This document shows positions 15,222 through 23,946 of a DNA stretch of 64,000 nt, one piece after another; position 1 is the first letter of the stretch; every line of letters starts with the position of its first letter. The notes under the pieces were generated by a model that saw nothing but the letters and a program-made list of their open reading frames with translations, had not been told where the DNA came from and ran no database searches. This DNA is from Rhodospirillales bacterium (GTDB taxonomy: Bacteria > Pseudomonadota > Alphaproteobacteria > Reyranellales > Reyranellaceae): assembly GCA_016185145.1 (NCBI GenBank), contig JACPOB010000045.1, forward strand, positions 62,001 to 126,000, in the 5' to 3' direction. Made by a program: the position numbers and the translations under genes.

Positions 15222-16655
15222 CTAAGTGGCGGCGCGTTCGTTGAGGGCGGCCAGGCCCGCCGTATAGCCCAGGCGCTCGAAGACGACTCTTTCGGGAGCG
15301 TCGAAGCCGCCCAGCGCGTCGGCCTCGCCGCGAACATAGTCTGTGGTCTGCTGCTGGAGCCGGCAGGCGCGCGCGGCATCGCCGACCAGGCGACCATTGA
15401 TCTTCTGAACGACGCCGTCGATCAGCACCGTGTCGACGTTGTGCACGCCGGCCTGCTGGATGACGGTCGCCTCCGGGTTCCTGCGGTTCCAGCCGGTCAG
15501 CGAGATGTCGTCGGCGCGCAGCAGGACGATGTCGGCGGCCTTGCCGGGCGTCAGGGAGCCGATCTTGTGATCGAGGCCGAGCGCGATGGCGCCTGCCATC
15601 GTGCCCCAGTACAGCGCGTCGGAGCAATCGAAGGGGGTACGCGAGAAGGCAACGCGCTTGTCCTCGTCGATCAGCCGTGCGCGCTCGACCTGCAGCATGC
15701 AGCGCAGTTGGAAGAACATATCGGCGCTGTTGTTGGCTGTGATGTCGACGCCGATGCACATGTTGACGCCGGCGGCGCGAGGGTCCGTGGCGCTCGGCCA
15801 GCCCAGGCCCATCTGGTACTCGGTTTCGGGCGTGTAGGAGACGTGGCTGCCGGCGTCGCCCAGCATCTTCCACTCGTCCGCGCCGGTGAAACACATATGG
15901 ACCATCACCAGATCCGGCCCGAGCACGCCCAGGCGCTGGAGCTTCACCACGTCGCGCCGCGTGTTGCCGTTGAAGTCCGGCCGCGAGTTGCCGTGCATGA
16001 ACATCCTCGCGCCCAGCCGGCGGGCGAGGTCGAACTGCCGGCGCACGGCCTCGACGTCGGCGCCCCACAACGACGTCTCTTCCGGGCAGACGCCCAGCGT
16101 GATGAGTTGCGCCTTCGACGCGAACTCCTTCGCCGCGAAGCGTTCGAGATAGGCGAGGCGGTCGTCGACGGACGCGAACGCCTTCTGGTCCTTGGCCAGG
16201 CCGGTGATTCCATAGGACCACACGGCGCGCAGGCCGGTCTCCCGCACGCCGCGCAGACCTTCCTCGGCATGCTCGGGCGTGCGCACGTTGTGGCAGTACT
16301 CCGCGACGGTCGTGACGCCGGCATTGATGGATTCCAGGCCGCCCTGGAGGGCCGTTGCATACATGTCCTCGGCGCGAAACAGCCTGGCGGCGAACAGCCG
16401 GATATTGCTGATGAAGTCGTAGATCGACCAATCGGCGGTCACCGCGCGCATGCCGCCTTCCCAGAGGTGGCGATGCGTGTCGACCAGGCCCGGGATGGCG
16501 ATGCAGCCGCTGGCGTCGATCTGCTCGGCCACGGCCTCGATGCCGGGCCGGATTTCCCGGATGATCCCATCCTCGATCAGGATGTCGGCGCCGTCGATGT
16601 TCCGGATGGCGGGGTCGACGGACACCACGAAGGCGTTCTTGATCAGCGTTCTCAA
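15222..16655 (-). CDS. Amidohydrolase (chlorohydrolase / aminohydrolase-type)
   Basis: A 477-residue member of the TrzN/AtzA/cytosine-deaminase branch: an N-terminal small beta-domain, then PGLVDTHRHLWEGG with the HxH metal site, a third His in MFMHGNS, MVHMCFTGADEW, and C-terminal GKAADIVLL. These enzymes hydrolyse C-N or C-Cl bonds of heteroaromatic rings. I choose a TTG start (16655) with GGAGAGG upstream; ATG at 16715 would run into operator DNA. It is first gene of the minus-strand operon and divergent from the ABC importer, with operator-like sequences shared with the TetR promoter. Confidence 0.88.
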   Translation of the reverse strand: MRTLIKNAFVVSVDPAIRNIDGADILIEDGIIREIRPGIEAVAEQIDASGCIAIPGLVDTHRHLWEGGMRAVTADWSIYDFISNIRLFAARLFRAEDMYATALQGGLESINAGVTTVAEYCHNVRTPEHAEEGLRGVRETGLRAVWSYGITGLAKDQKAFASVDDRLAYLERFAAKEFASKAQLITLGVCPEETSLWGADVEAVRRQFDLARRLGARMFMHGNSRPDFNGNTRRDVVKLQRLGVLGPDLVMVHMCFTGADEWKMLGDAGSHVSYTPETEYQMGLGWPSATDPRAAGVNMCIGVDITANNSADMFFQLRCMLQVERARLIDEDKRVAFSRTPFDCSDALYWGTMAGAIALGLDHKIGSLTPGKAADIVLLRADDISLTGWNRRNPEATVIQQAGVHNVDTVLIDGVVQKINGRLVGDAARACRLQQQTTDYVRGEADALGGFDAPERVVFERLGYTAGLAALNERAAT

Positions 16656-16711
16656 CGGCCTCTCCAATCTTGCTGCAAACGCGGCGACCATATCGGACGA
16701 GCCATTCCAAT

Positions 16712-16726
16712 TCAAACATGTGTTTT
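16712..16726. promoter_or_regulatory. Operator-like site 1 (shared with TetR promoter region)
   Basis: TCAAACATGTGTTTT; its complement AAAACACATGTTTGA matches 14 of 15 bases of the site at 21268-21282. It lies just upstream of the minus-strand amidohydrolase operon. Confidence 0.6.
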
Positions 16727-16770
16727 AAACATGATAAGACAGTCCTGTTCATATTCCTTTTGGGAGTGGA

Positions 16771-16798
16771 TTGACTTGCAACAGAACACGTGTATGAA
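16771..16798 (+). promoter_or_regulatory. Putative promoter of the ABC operon with overlapping operator-like site 2
   Basis: TTGACT, 16-base spacer, TATGAA. The sequence AGAACACGTGTATGA (16783-16797) overlaps the spacer and -10 region and matches 13 of 15 bases of the site at 21268-21282; its core ACACGTGT is a perfect palindrome. A repressor bound here would block polymerase, fitting TetR-type repression. Confidence 0.55.
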
Positions 16799-16849
16799 AT
16801 GAGCAGGTAATAAGACCGCGGCACAACGCAGGATCGATGGGAGGAGTCG

Positions 16850-17698
16850 TTGAGAGAAGCATCAAGTGCGCACGCGCTGTCGATGCCCCTGGACGCCGTC
16901 GGCGAGGTCCTTGCGACCTTCGAGGGCGTATCGAAGTCCTTCCCGACGCCGTCCGGTGTGCTCCCGGCCGTGCAGGGCGTCGATCTCGAGATCAGGCGCG
17001 GTGAGATCATCACCATACTGGGCCCTTCAGGCTGCGGAAAATCGACCCTGCTGAACATGCTGGCGGGCGTCTTCGCGCCCTCCGGAGGGCGCGTCACGTA
17101 TCGTGGGGCACCGGTCACGGGGCTGAACCGCAACACCGGCTACATGACCCAGAACGACCATTTGCTGCCCTGGAGGACCGTGGCGGCCAACATTCGGGCG
17201 CCGCTCGAGCTCAAGGGTTGGGCAAGATCGGAGGCCGGGCGGCGCGTCGAAGCGCTGATTGCCACGGTGGGTCTGACCGGCTTCGAAAACAGCTACCCCT
17301 CGCAAATCTCGGGCGGCATGCGCAAGCGCACGGCGCTGGCGCGTCTGCTCGCCCAGGATCCCGAGACCCTGCTGCTCGACGAGCCCTTCGTGGCCCTCGA
17401 TGCCCAGTTGCGCCTGGCGATGCAATCGGAGCTGCGCTCGCTGTCGCGGCGGTTCGGCAAGACCGTGTTGTTCGTGACCCACGATGTCGACGAGGCGGCC
17501 GGACTCGGCGACCGCTGCATCATCTTCTCGAAGCGTCCCGGACGCATCCGCACGATCGTCGATATCGGCCTGCCCGCGGACCGCAGCCTTTTCCACCTGC
17601 GGCAGGATTCCCGTTATGCGCGGATCTCCGCTGTCCTGTGGGACTACATGGCCAAGGAGGCGGACCTCGGGGACGGCCAACAGCGAGGGCAGCCATGA
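16850..17698 (+). CDS. ABC transporter ATP-binding protein, NitT/TauT (SsuB/TauB-like) family
   Basis: A 282-residue ATPase from a TTG start with GGAGGAG upstream. It has Walker A GPSGCGKST (about residues 61-69), Q-loop in YMTQNDHLLPWRTV, signature ISGGMRKRTALARLL, Walker B LLLDEPFVALD and the H-loop FVTHDVDEA. The LLPW after the Q-loop is typical of the nitrate/sulfonate/taurine subfamily, whose members import small organic acids or heteroaromatic compounds. It overlaps the permease by ATGA. It is the energy subunit of the importer encoded up to 19499. Confidence 0.93.
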   Translation: MREASSAHALSMPLDAVGEVLATFEGVSKSFPTPSGVLPAVQGVDLEIRRGEIITILGPSGCGKSTLLNMLAGVFAPSGGRVTYRGAPVTGLNRNTGYMTQNDHLLPWRTVAANIRAPLELKGWARSEAGRRVEALIATVGLTGFENSYPSQISGGMRKRTALARLLAQDPETLLLDEPFVALDAQLRLAMQSELRSLSRRFGKTVLFVTHDVDEAAGLGDRCIIFSKRPGRIRTIVDIGLPADRSLFHLRQDSRYARISAVLWDYMAKEADLGDGQQRGQP

Positions 17699-18465
17699 AG
17701 ACCCTTCTGCTCCTGCGACTGGGCCTGGCGGCTCTGCTGCTGGTGCTGTGGCAGCTCGCATCGGGAACGGTGATTCCCGAGACCTACATAAGTTCGCCGA
17801 TCGCGATCGCCGAACAGTTCTACGCGCTCGTCGCGGACGGCAGCCTGTTCCGTCATTTGTGGATCACGGCCATGGAGGCGGGCCTCGGCTTCCTTATCGG
17901 CAGTGCGCTCGCCATCGCGGCCGGCCTGGCGCTCGGACGAGCACAGCGCGTGGCCGATGTCCTCGATCCCTTTCTCATGGGCTTCTACAGCCTGCCGAAG
18001 GTGGCGCTGGCGCCGCTGTTCGTCATGTGGTTCGGAATCGACATCGGCATGAAGATCATCTTCACCGCATCGGTCGTCTTCCTCATCGTCTTCCTCAACA
18101 CCTACTCCGGCGTGCGCAGCGTCAGCCGGGAGCTGGTCACGATCTTCCGGCTGATGGGCGCCAGCGAGCGCCAGGTCGTCCTGAAGGTCGTGGTGCCCGC
18201 CGCCTTCACCTGGGTCTTCGCCGGGCTGCGGCTGTCGGCACCCTACGCCCTGGTGGGGGCCATTGTGGGAGAGGTGATCGCCGGCAATCGCGGCCTGGGC
18301 TACCTGGTGCAGAAGGCGACGACGCAGTTCGACACCGCGGGCGCCTTCGCGGCGATCCTGGCGATCGTGATTCTCGCGGTCGCCCTCAACACCGCCGTGA
18401 AATGGATCGAACGACGGCTCATGCCGTGGCGCCTCGCCGAAGAGGCGCGGGAAATGTCCGTTTGA
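17695..18465 (+). CDS. ABC transporter permease, NitT/TauT (SsuC/TauC-like) family
   Basis: A 256-residue inner-membrane protein with about six hydrophobic segments. The EAA-type cytoplasmic loop, VSRELVTIFRLMGASERQVVLKVVVP (about residues 144-169), contacts the ATPase. The segment PKVALAPLFVMWFGIDIGMKI is characteristic of SsuC/TauC permeases. The start overlaps the ATPase stop (ATGA). It forms the channel of the importer whose binding protein follows immediately. Confidence 0.93.
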   Translation: MKTLLLLRLGLAALLLVLWQLASGTVIPETYISSPIAIAEQFYALVADGSLFRHLWITAMEAGLGFLIGSALAIAAGLALGRAQRVADVLDPFLMGFYSLPKVALAPLFVMWFGIDIGMKIIFTASVVFLIVFLNTYSGVRSVSRELVTIFRLMGASERQVVLKVVVPAAFTWVFAGLRLSAPYALVGAIVGEVIAGNRGLGYLVQKATTQFDTAGAFAAILAIVILAVALNTAVKWIERRLMPWRLAEEAREMSV

Positions 18466-18485
18466 GAACGATGAGCGAGGGCATC

Positions 18486-19499
18486 ATGAGAGCATTCACG
18501 GCGGTACTGGCGCTGATCGCCGTCCTTGCGAGCGGCTCCGGCGCCGCGGCGGGCAATCGCGTGGTGGTGGCGCAAACGAACGACGTGATCCTGTGGGCGC
18601 CGATGTATGTCGCCCAGAAGCTCGGCTATTTTCGCGACGAGGGTATCGACCTCGAGGTCACCGCCGTGAAAAGCGGGCCGGAGACCGTGGCGGCGCTGAA
18701 CGCCGGCTCCGCCCAAATTGCGATGGGCTTCCCGGCCACGCCGATCAACGCCATCGTCCGTGGCCACAAGGTGAGGATGTTTGCCGCGCTCTCCGATCAG
18801 TTCGTGGCGGAACTGGTCATCCAGGGCGACATCGCGAGCCGGTTCGGCCTGACCGATGCCACTCCCATCGACGAGCGCATCCGCAGGCTGAAAGGACTGA
18901 AGCTTGCGACGAACGGCTCGGGGAGTGCGGCGGACTATCTGCTGCAGAACGTCGTCAAGAGCGTGGGCCTGCGGCCCGATGCCGACATTGCGATCGTGCC
19001 GGTGGGCGACGCGCAGGCGACCCTCGCGGCCTTCCAGCAGAAGAGGATCGATGGCTTCATGGCGACGCCGCCTGCCAATAGCATTGCCGTACGGACGTTG
19101 CGGGCCCATCAGCTCATCGATTTCGCCAAGGGCGAATTCAAGCCCGTCGACGGCATGCTCTACGTGGCGTTGACGGCCAACGACACATGGCTCGAAGCGA
19201 ACCCCGAGGTAGCCGCCGGCGTCATCCGGGCCCTGGCGCGGGCCTTGAAATTGATCCGCGACGACCCGGCTGCCGCGAAGGCGGCGACGCGCAGCTTCTT
19301 CACGAAGATGGAGGCGGATCTCTTCGACTCGGCATGGGATGGGACGGTCGCCAGTTTCCCGACCTCGCCGCGGATGAGTCGTGAAGGAATTCAGGGCATC
19401 CTCGCCTTCATGGCGGTGATGGCCGGAAAGCCGATCGCCGTCGATCCGGACAAGCTCTACACGAATCGGTTTGTCGACGCCGCGGAGCAGAAGAAATGA
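18486..19499 (+). CDS. ABC transporter substrate-binding protein, NitT/TauT family
   Basis: A 337-residue secreted receptor: signal peptide MRAFTAVLALIAVLASGSGAA, then VVVAQTNDVILWAPMYVAQKLGYFRDEGIDLEV, the N-terminal pattern of NMT1/THI5-like and SsuA-type binding proteins. The ATG at 18486 has GAGG upstream; 18471 is an in-frame alternative. The ligand is unknown. Its operon ends with an amidohydrolase and sits opposite an aminohydrolase operon, so the ligand is probably the compound those enzymes degrade. The stop overlaps the next start (ATGA). Confidence 0.92.
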   Translation: MRAFTAVLALIAVLASGSGAAAGNRVVVAQTNDVILWAPMYVAQKLGYFRDEGIDLEVTAVKSGPETVAALNAGSAQIAMGFPATPINAIVRGHKVRMFAALSDQFVAELVIQGDIASRFGLTDATPIDERIRRLKGLKLATNGSGSAADYLLQNVVKSVGLRPDADIAIVPVGDAQATLAAFQQKRIDGFMATPPANSIAVRTLRAHQLIDFAKGEFKPVDGMLYVALTANDTWLEANPEVAAGVIRALARALKLIRDDPAAAKAATRSFFTKMEADLFDSAWDGTVASFPTSPRMSREGIQGILAFMAVMAGKPIAVDPDKLYTNRFVDAAEQKK

Positions 19500-20461
19500 C
19501 CAGCCGGCCGTCGCCTGCAACGCGCGTCGTTGCGATCGAAGAGCACTACCTCGACCCTGCGCTGAACCGGCATCTCGGCGACCGCATCGCCGGACCGGTG
19601 GCGCGCGCCCTGGAGGATTTCGGCGACATACGCCTCAAGGGCATGGATGAGGCAGGCATAGATTTCCAGGTCCTGTCCCACGCCCCGCCGGGGCTGCAGG
19701 CGGTCGCCGCCGAAGATGCCGCGTCGTGGGCCCGGTCGGTGAACGACCGCCTTCATGCCATCGTCCAGGCCAATCCGACCCGACTCTCTGCGTTCGCTTC
19801 CTTGCCCACCGCGGTTCCCGCCGAGGCCGTGCGCGAGCTCGAGCGGTGTGTCGAGCGTCTCGGCTTCAAGGGGGCCATGGTGCATGGCCCGACGGGCGGG
19901 CGGTTCCTCGACCATCGGGACTTCTGGCCGATCCTCGAATGCGCCCAGGGGCTCGACGTGCCGATATACCTGCATCCGTCCGACCCGCTCCCCGCCGTGC
20001 GCGACGCCTATTTCGGCGACATGGCGAAGACGCACCCGATGTTCATGCGCGCGGCATGGGGCTTCACCTTCGAGACAGGCACCCATGCCATGCGGCTCGT
20101 CCTGGCCGGCGTCTTCGACGCTTTTCCCGGACTCCGGATCGTTCTCGGCCACCTCGGCGAAGCCATTCCCTTCCTGCTGGCGCGGATCGACGAGGCATTG
20201 GCGCGCGACACGCCGATGAAGACCTTCCGCAAATACTTCAGCGAGCACTTCTACATCACGACCAGCGGCTTCTTCTCGGATCCCGCCTTGCTCTGCTGCC
20301 TGCAGGAGGTCGGCGTCGATCGGATCATGTTCTCGGTCGACTGGCCGTTTGCCTCGAACACCGCCGGCACGGATTGGATCAGGCGGTTCGCTCTGAACGA
20401 GGCCGACAAGGAGAAGATCCTGTTCCGGAACGCCGAACGCCTGCTGAAACTCCGGACATGA
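19496..20461 (+). CDS. Amidohydrolase-superfamily metal enzyme (ACMSD / gamma-resorcylate decarboxylase-like)
   Basis: A 321-residue TIM-barrel metal enzyme. The N-terminal IEEHY supplies Glu and His in place of the HxH motif, as in non-oxidative decarboxylases of aromatic acids; further ligand positions are YLHPSDP, the GHLGE motif, and the late aspartate in FSVDWPF. Relatives decarboxylate 2-amino-3-carboxymuconate semialdehyde or dihydroxybenzoates, or hydrolyse lactones. It is the last gene of the importer operon, overlapping the receptor by ATGA, hence acting on the imported compound or a product. It converges with the TetR gene. Confidence 0.88.
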   Translation: MTSRPSPATRVVAIEEHYLDPALNRHLGDRIAGPVARALEDFGDIRLKGMDEAGIDFQVLSHAPPGLQAVAAEDAASWARSVNDRLHAIVQANPTRLSAFASLPTAVPAEAVRELERCVERLGFKGAMVHGPTGGRFLDHRDFWPILECAQGLDVPIYLHPSDPLPAVRDAYFGDMAKTHPMFMRAAWGFTFETGTHAMRLVLAGVFDAFPGLRIVLGHLGEAIPFLLARIDEALARDTPMKTFRKYFSEHFYITTSGFFSDPALLCCLQEVGVDRIMFSVDWPFASNTAGTDWIRRFALNEADKEKILFRNAERLLKLRT

Positions 20462-20465
20462 CCTC

Positions 20466-21131
20466 TCAGGTCGATGGCGAAGACATCGCGCCGGTCAGGA
20501 ACCGCAGCAGAGTCCGGCGCAGCTCGACATTATTGGTCGCATCGGCGACGCCGCCCGAGAGCCGCGATATACGGTTGTTCTTGCTGCGGTCGGTGACGAT
20601 CATCGAGATCGCGCTCGTCATGTAGGTGTACCGCCAATAGATCTCCGCCTTGTCGACGTCGGGGCAGGCGAGCATCAGGGCGGCAATGAACCGCGTGGCC
20701 CAGGGGTCGAAGTGCTTGCTGAGGCGCCTTTGGGTGCTGGCCGACGGGGCGAGCCTGTCGCGCATCATCATGCGCGCCAGCAGTACGCCTTGCTGCTCGT
20801 TGCCCGGACCGACATAGGGGTTCAGGAAGATCTGCAGGATGGTCTCGAGCTCGGGCCGCTGGTTCTTGCGCTGAACGATGGCCATGTAGTCTGCGAGCTC
20901 GGCGATGCGCTCCTTGTTTATGCGCGCCGAGACGCGCTCGTATACCGCTTCCTCGAGCTTCTTCTTCGACCCGAAGTGGTAGCCGACGGCGCTGAGATTG
21001 ACGCTGGCGATCGCCGACAGCTCGCGCAGGGACGTCTTCTCGGGGCCCTTTTCCGCAAAGAGCATCTCGGCTGTGGAGAGAATGCGGCCGATCGTATCGT
21101 GATGACCTTCGGATGAGAGCTTCGAACGCAC
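20466..21131 (-). CDS. TetR-family transcriptional regulator
   Basis: About 221 residues. The N-terminal HTH is clear: DTIGRILSTAEMLFAEKGPEKTSLRELSAIASVNLSAVGYHFGSKKKLEEAVYERV, with YHFGSKKKL the family signature; the C-terminal part is a ligand-binding helical bundle. I take the GTG at 21131 as start, but no strong ribosome site is visible and alternatives lie up to about 21180. It is divergent from the MetE-like gene. The 15-bp sequence in that gap recurs twice in the amidohydrolase/ABC divergent promoter, so this protein probably represses the whole island until its ligand appears. Confidence 0.9.
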   Translation of the reverse strand: MRSKLSSEGHHDTIGRILSTAEMLFAEKGPEKTSLRELSAIASVNLSAVGYHFGSKKKLEEAVYERVSARINKERIAELADYMAIVQRKNQRPELETILQIFLNPYVGPGNEQQGVLLARMMMRDRLAPSASTQRRLSKHFDPWATRFIAALMLACPDVDKAEIYWRYTYMTSAISMIVTDRSKNNRISRLSGGVADATNNVELRRTLLRFLTGAMSSPST

Positions 21132-21201
21132 GTCGCTACAATGGCCGTCGGCCCGGCGAATTGTCAACGTTCGAGACGCCAACACGCGCAATTCGACTGT
21201 T

Positions 21202-21216
21202 AGTACGCATGTTTCA
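21202..21216. promoter_or_regulatory. Degenerate operator-like site 4
   Basis: AGTACGCATGTTTCA matches about 10-11 of 15 positions of the 21268-21282 site. It lies between the TetR start and that site, where a second weaker operator for autoregulation would be expected. Confidence 0.3.
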
Positions 21217-21267
21217 ATGTGGCATATCTGGTGCTCATACCTTGCGTGATCCCGGGATTGATAAATT

Positions 21268-21282
21268 AAAACACATGTATGA
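21268..21282. promoter_or_regulatory. Operator-like site 3 in the TetR / MetE-like divergent gap
   Basis: AAAACACATGTATGA, in an AT-rich stretch immediately upstream of the MetE-like gene. Near-identical sequences lie at 16712-16726 (inverted) and 16783-16797. Confidence 0.6.
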
Positions 21283-21329
21283 GTATGCTTGGGAAACGAA
21301 CTCCTGCAATCGAAACGAGGAACCAAGCA

Positions 21330-22337
21330 ATGACCCGACGAAAGGTTCATCTGGTCGGAAGCGTGCCGCTGGCCGACAATGTCGAGGTGTTCCACGCCGC
21401 TGCCAAGTACCTTCCGGGCCTGGTTTCGAGGTTCCCGGACGGAGAGGTGGGGCGCCGATGGATCATGATGCAGCGGCGCGTCGCGGCCGAGTGCCCGCAA
21501 TTGGAGCCGGCGGCGTCCCGATCCTACACGCCGGGACCGACCTACGAGCATTTCCAGCTCAAGGCGGGTGTCGATCCGGCGTCCGTCGTCTTTCCGCCGC
21601 TGGGCTACATCGAGCCGGCCGTGCAGTCCTACGCGACGTTCCGCGATCTGCGCGCCAAGGGCGTGCTTCCGCAAGAGTCCCGGTTCCTCGTCACCTTCCC
21701 GACGCCGGCGGCGTTCCTCTGGTGCTATATCCGCCCCGACCAGAGAGCCGCTGTCGAGGGATCGTATCTGCGGCGCCTGCGGCAGGAAGTCGATGAGATC
21801 GTCGACGCTATCCCCAACGAGGATCTCGCCATCCAATGGGACACCGTCCACGAGGTCCTGATGATCGAAGGGGCTCGGGATTCGATGCTGTCGCCGGAGG
21901 AACACATCGATCGCCTTGTCGCTGTCGGCAACTACGTGCCGGCAGCGGTCGAGCTCGGCTATCACTTCTGCTACGGCTATGCCGCACGCAAGCATACCAT
22001 TGAGCCGTCCGACACGGGACTGCTGGTCGACATTGCGAACATCCTTGCGGAAAGAGTCGCCCGGCCCATCGGCTACGTTCACATGCCCGTCCCGAGGGAT
22101 CGATCCGATGACGCCTTCTTCGGGCCGCTTGCCAGGCTTCGCCTGGATCCTGGGACCGAGCTCTATCTTGGTCTGATGCACCTGACCGATGGCATCGAGG
22201 GGGCGGCACGGCGAATCTCGGCCGCTGTCAAAGCCGTTTCCAGGTTCGGCATTTCGACTGAATGCGGCCTGGGGACCCGGCCTCCCGAGACAATCTTGCC
22301 GCTGTTGAAATTACACGCCGAGGCAGCAGCGCTCTAG
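21330..22337 (+). CDS. MetE-like / UROD-superfamily protein of unknown function
   Basis: A 335-residue protein starting MTRRKVHLVGSVPL. A conserved FPDGEVGRRWIMMQ stretch and C-terminal STECGLGTRPPETILPLLKLH recall the UROD/cobalamin-independent methionine synthase barrel, where a late Cys binds zinc. It lacks the N-terminal half of real MetE, so it is not a methionine synthase by length. GAGGA precedes the ATG. It is divergent from the TetR gene with an operator-like site between, hence part of the same regulon. A corrinoid-free methyl transfer or demethylation of the island's substrate is possible but speculative. Confidence 0.75.
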   Translation: MTRRKVHLVGSVPLADNVEVFHAAAKYLPGLVSRFPDGEVGRRWIMMQRRVAAECPQLEPAASRSYTPGPTYEHFQLKAGVDPASVVFPPLGYIEPAVQSYATFRDLRAKGVLPQESRFLVTFPTPAAFLWCYIRPDQRAAVEGSYLRRLRQEVDEIVDAIPNEDLAIQWDTVHEVLMIEGARDSMLSPEEHIDRLVAVGNYVPAAVELGYHFCYGYAARKHTIEPSDTGLLVDIANILAERVARPIGYVHMPVPRDRSDDAFFGPLARLRLDPGTELYLGLMHLTDGIEGAARRISAAVKAVSRFGISTECGLGTRPPETILPLLKLHAEAAAL

Positions 22338-22750
22338 AAGTCCTCCGCGGGAAGCACTGCCGGCATTCGGGCCGGCGACACAACGAATGGCGTGATCGCC
22401 GGTTCGACCCGCCAGAAGTAGCCCTCTACGGTACGCAAAAATTCGCAAAAACGAAATTGGCGATCCCAACCGAAGTTCTTGACTGTAGCGAACCACAGTT
22501 ATATTATTGGTCCGTTGCGCGGCTTCGCCGCGTTCCCGCTCTATGCATCGTCCATCCGATTTCCCATGCCAAGAGGGCCGCTGGTGCGCCGGGCGGTTCC
22601 CCTCTGGCGGCAAATGCGTTTGCGAAACTGTCCGGATTTTTGCTGTCTCACCCGAGGGGTGCAGTCCAGCACTCCAAAGCGCAGGGACCGGCGGAAAGGG
22701 CGGAAAGGGCGCAAACCCCGAGCACCGCCGACTGCAGTGCATGCACTGCT
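22338..22750. other. 413-base non-coding stretch
   Basis: Lies between the convergent MetE-like and MFS genes. The first part is AT-richer and holds a good promoter (22479-22507). No frame downstream of it has a ribosome site plus recognisable product. A GC-rich hairpin (GCGCGGCTTCGCCGCG) follows the promoter. A small RNA or a decayed gene is possible. Confidence 0.4.
22479..22507 (+). promoter_or_regulatory. Strong sigma-70-like promoter without an obvious gene
   Basis: TTGACT, 17-base spacer, TATTAT: five of six matches in both boxes with ideal spacing. It points rightward into about 240 non-coding bases and then antisense to the MFS gene. Confidence 0.5.
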
Positions 22751-23923
22751 CTACGCATTGCCGACGAGCAGCCCGCCCTTCCATCGGCGTGCCAGCGCTA
22801 CGATCGCTGCCATGCCGACGATGCTGACGACGAACATGCCTAAAAACGCCTTCTGGCCGTAGGCGCCGTAGAGCACGCCGGCGATCTGGAAGATCACGGC
22901 CTGCGCCGCACCAGTGCCGATGGCGTAGTAGACGCTCTGGCCCAGCGCCATGCCGGAGGGCGGCAGCGCGCGCTGGAGGAACGTCATGGCGCCGAGATGG
23001 CAGGCGGCGAAGGTGCCGGCATGCAGGGCCTGCAGAAGGACCAGCGCCCACAGCTCGGTGGTGAAGGCCATGCCCAGCCAGCGCACCATGCCGCAGCCGA
23101 GCGCCAGCGCGATCATGCCGGTCGGGCCGAGCCGCGCCAGCAGCCAGGGGCTCGCCAGCATGAGGACGATCTCGACGGCGACGCTTTCGCCCCACAGCAG
23201 GCTGATCGTGACGTCGTCGATGCCGGCGGCGCGCCAGGTCAGCGTGCCGAAGCTGTAGAGCACGGCGTGGCTCGCCTGGCAGAGGCCGGCGGCGATCATG
23301 AACAGCAGGAACGGCCGCGAGCGCAGCAGGTCGGGAATACCAAAGGAGGCGTGCCTGCCCTGGTCTCGTTGCTGGGCTTCCGCCGCCGGCAGCCAGAGCG
23401 CCAGCGGCACCAGCATGACGATGCCGGCGAGGCCGACATAGAGCACCCAGGACGGCCCCTGCCGGTCGACCGCGACGCCGCAGACGATGACGCCCAGGAT
23501 GAAGGCCAGCGAGCTCCAGACACGCAGCCGGCCGTAATTCATGCCGCGCGCCCGGGTCTCGTTCACCACCACGCCGTCGTAGAGCGCCATGGTCGGCGCC
23601 CACACGCCGCCCCACACCAGGGTCACGGCCAGGATGGTGAGGAAGGAGTAGGAGAACTGGTAGCCCGTCATCAGGATCGTGGCGGCGGCAGCCAGCGCCA
23701 GGATGACGCCGCGCACATTGCCGACGCGATGCGCGATCCAGCCGATGGCGAGTGTGGCGCCGACGCCCACGAGCTGCCGACTCATGAAGAGCGTGCCGAT
23801 CCCGGCGTCGTCGACGCCGCGGTCGCGCAGCCACACCGGCCAGTAGCTCATGAAGGCGCCGGAAGCGAAGAAGTAGGCGGCGCCGTATCCGGCGAGCCGG
23901 ACGGCGGTGACGAAGCTCGGCAT
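22751..23923 (-). CDS. MFS transporter, phenylpropionate-permease (HcaT/PPP) type
   Basis: A 390-residue protein with about 12 hydrophobic segments, starting MPSFVTAVRLAGYGAAYFFASGAFMSYWPVWLRDRGVDDAGIG. This opening, with F/Y-rich first helix and the YWPVWL segment, is typical of the MFS_1-like phenylpropionate permease group (HcaT, LacY-related). Substrate probably an aromatic or nucleoside-like compound; not determined. A family B repeat lies just upstream, between it and the CoA-transferase on the same strand. Confidence 0.88.
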   Translation of the reverse strand: MPSFVTAVRLAGYGAAYFFASGAFMSYWPVWLRDRGVDDAGIGTLFMSRQLVGVGATLAIGWIAHRVGNVRGVILALAAAATILMTGYQFSYSFLTILAVTLVWGGVWAPTMALYDGVVVNETRARGMNYGRLRVWSSLAFILGVIVCGVAVDRQGPSWVLYVGLAGIVMLVPLALWLPAAEAQQRDQGRHASFGIPDLLRSRPFLLFMIAAGLCQASHAVLYSFGTLTWRAAGIDDVTISLLWGESVAVEIVLMLASPWLLARLGPTGMIALALGCGMVRWLGMAFTTELWALVLLQALHAGTFAACHLGAMTFLQRALPPSGMALGQSVYYAIGTGAAQAVIFQIAGVLYGAYGQKAFLGMFVVSIVGMAAIVALARRWKGGLLVGNA

Positions 23924-23946
23924 CAGAGGGGCGAGGAAGGCCCACC

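Noticed and set aside
17484..19499. 671-residue form of the ABC substrate-binding protein
   Set aside because: The extension overlaps the ATPase and permease genes in another frame; a signal peptide and ribosome site mark the start at 18486.
20466..22181. TetR regulator as a 571-residue protein
   Set aside because: The open frame continues upstream through antisense of the MetE-like gene, but the HTH begins at about 21,085 and the divergent promoter lies before it; the short form is right.
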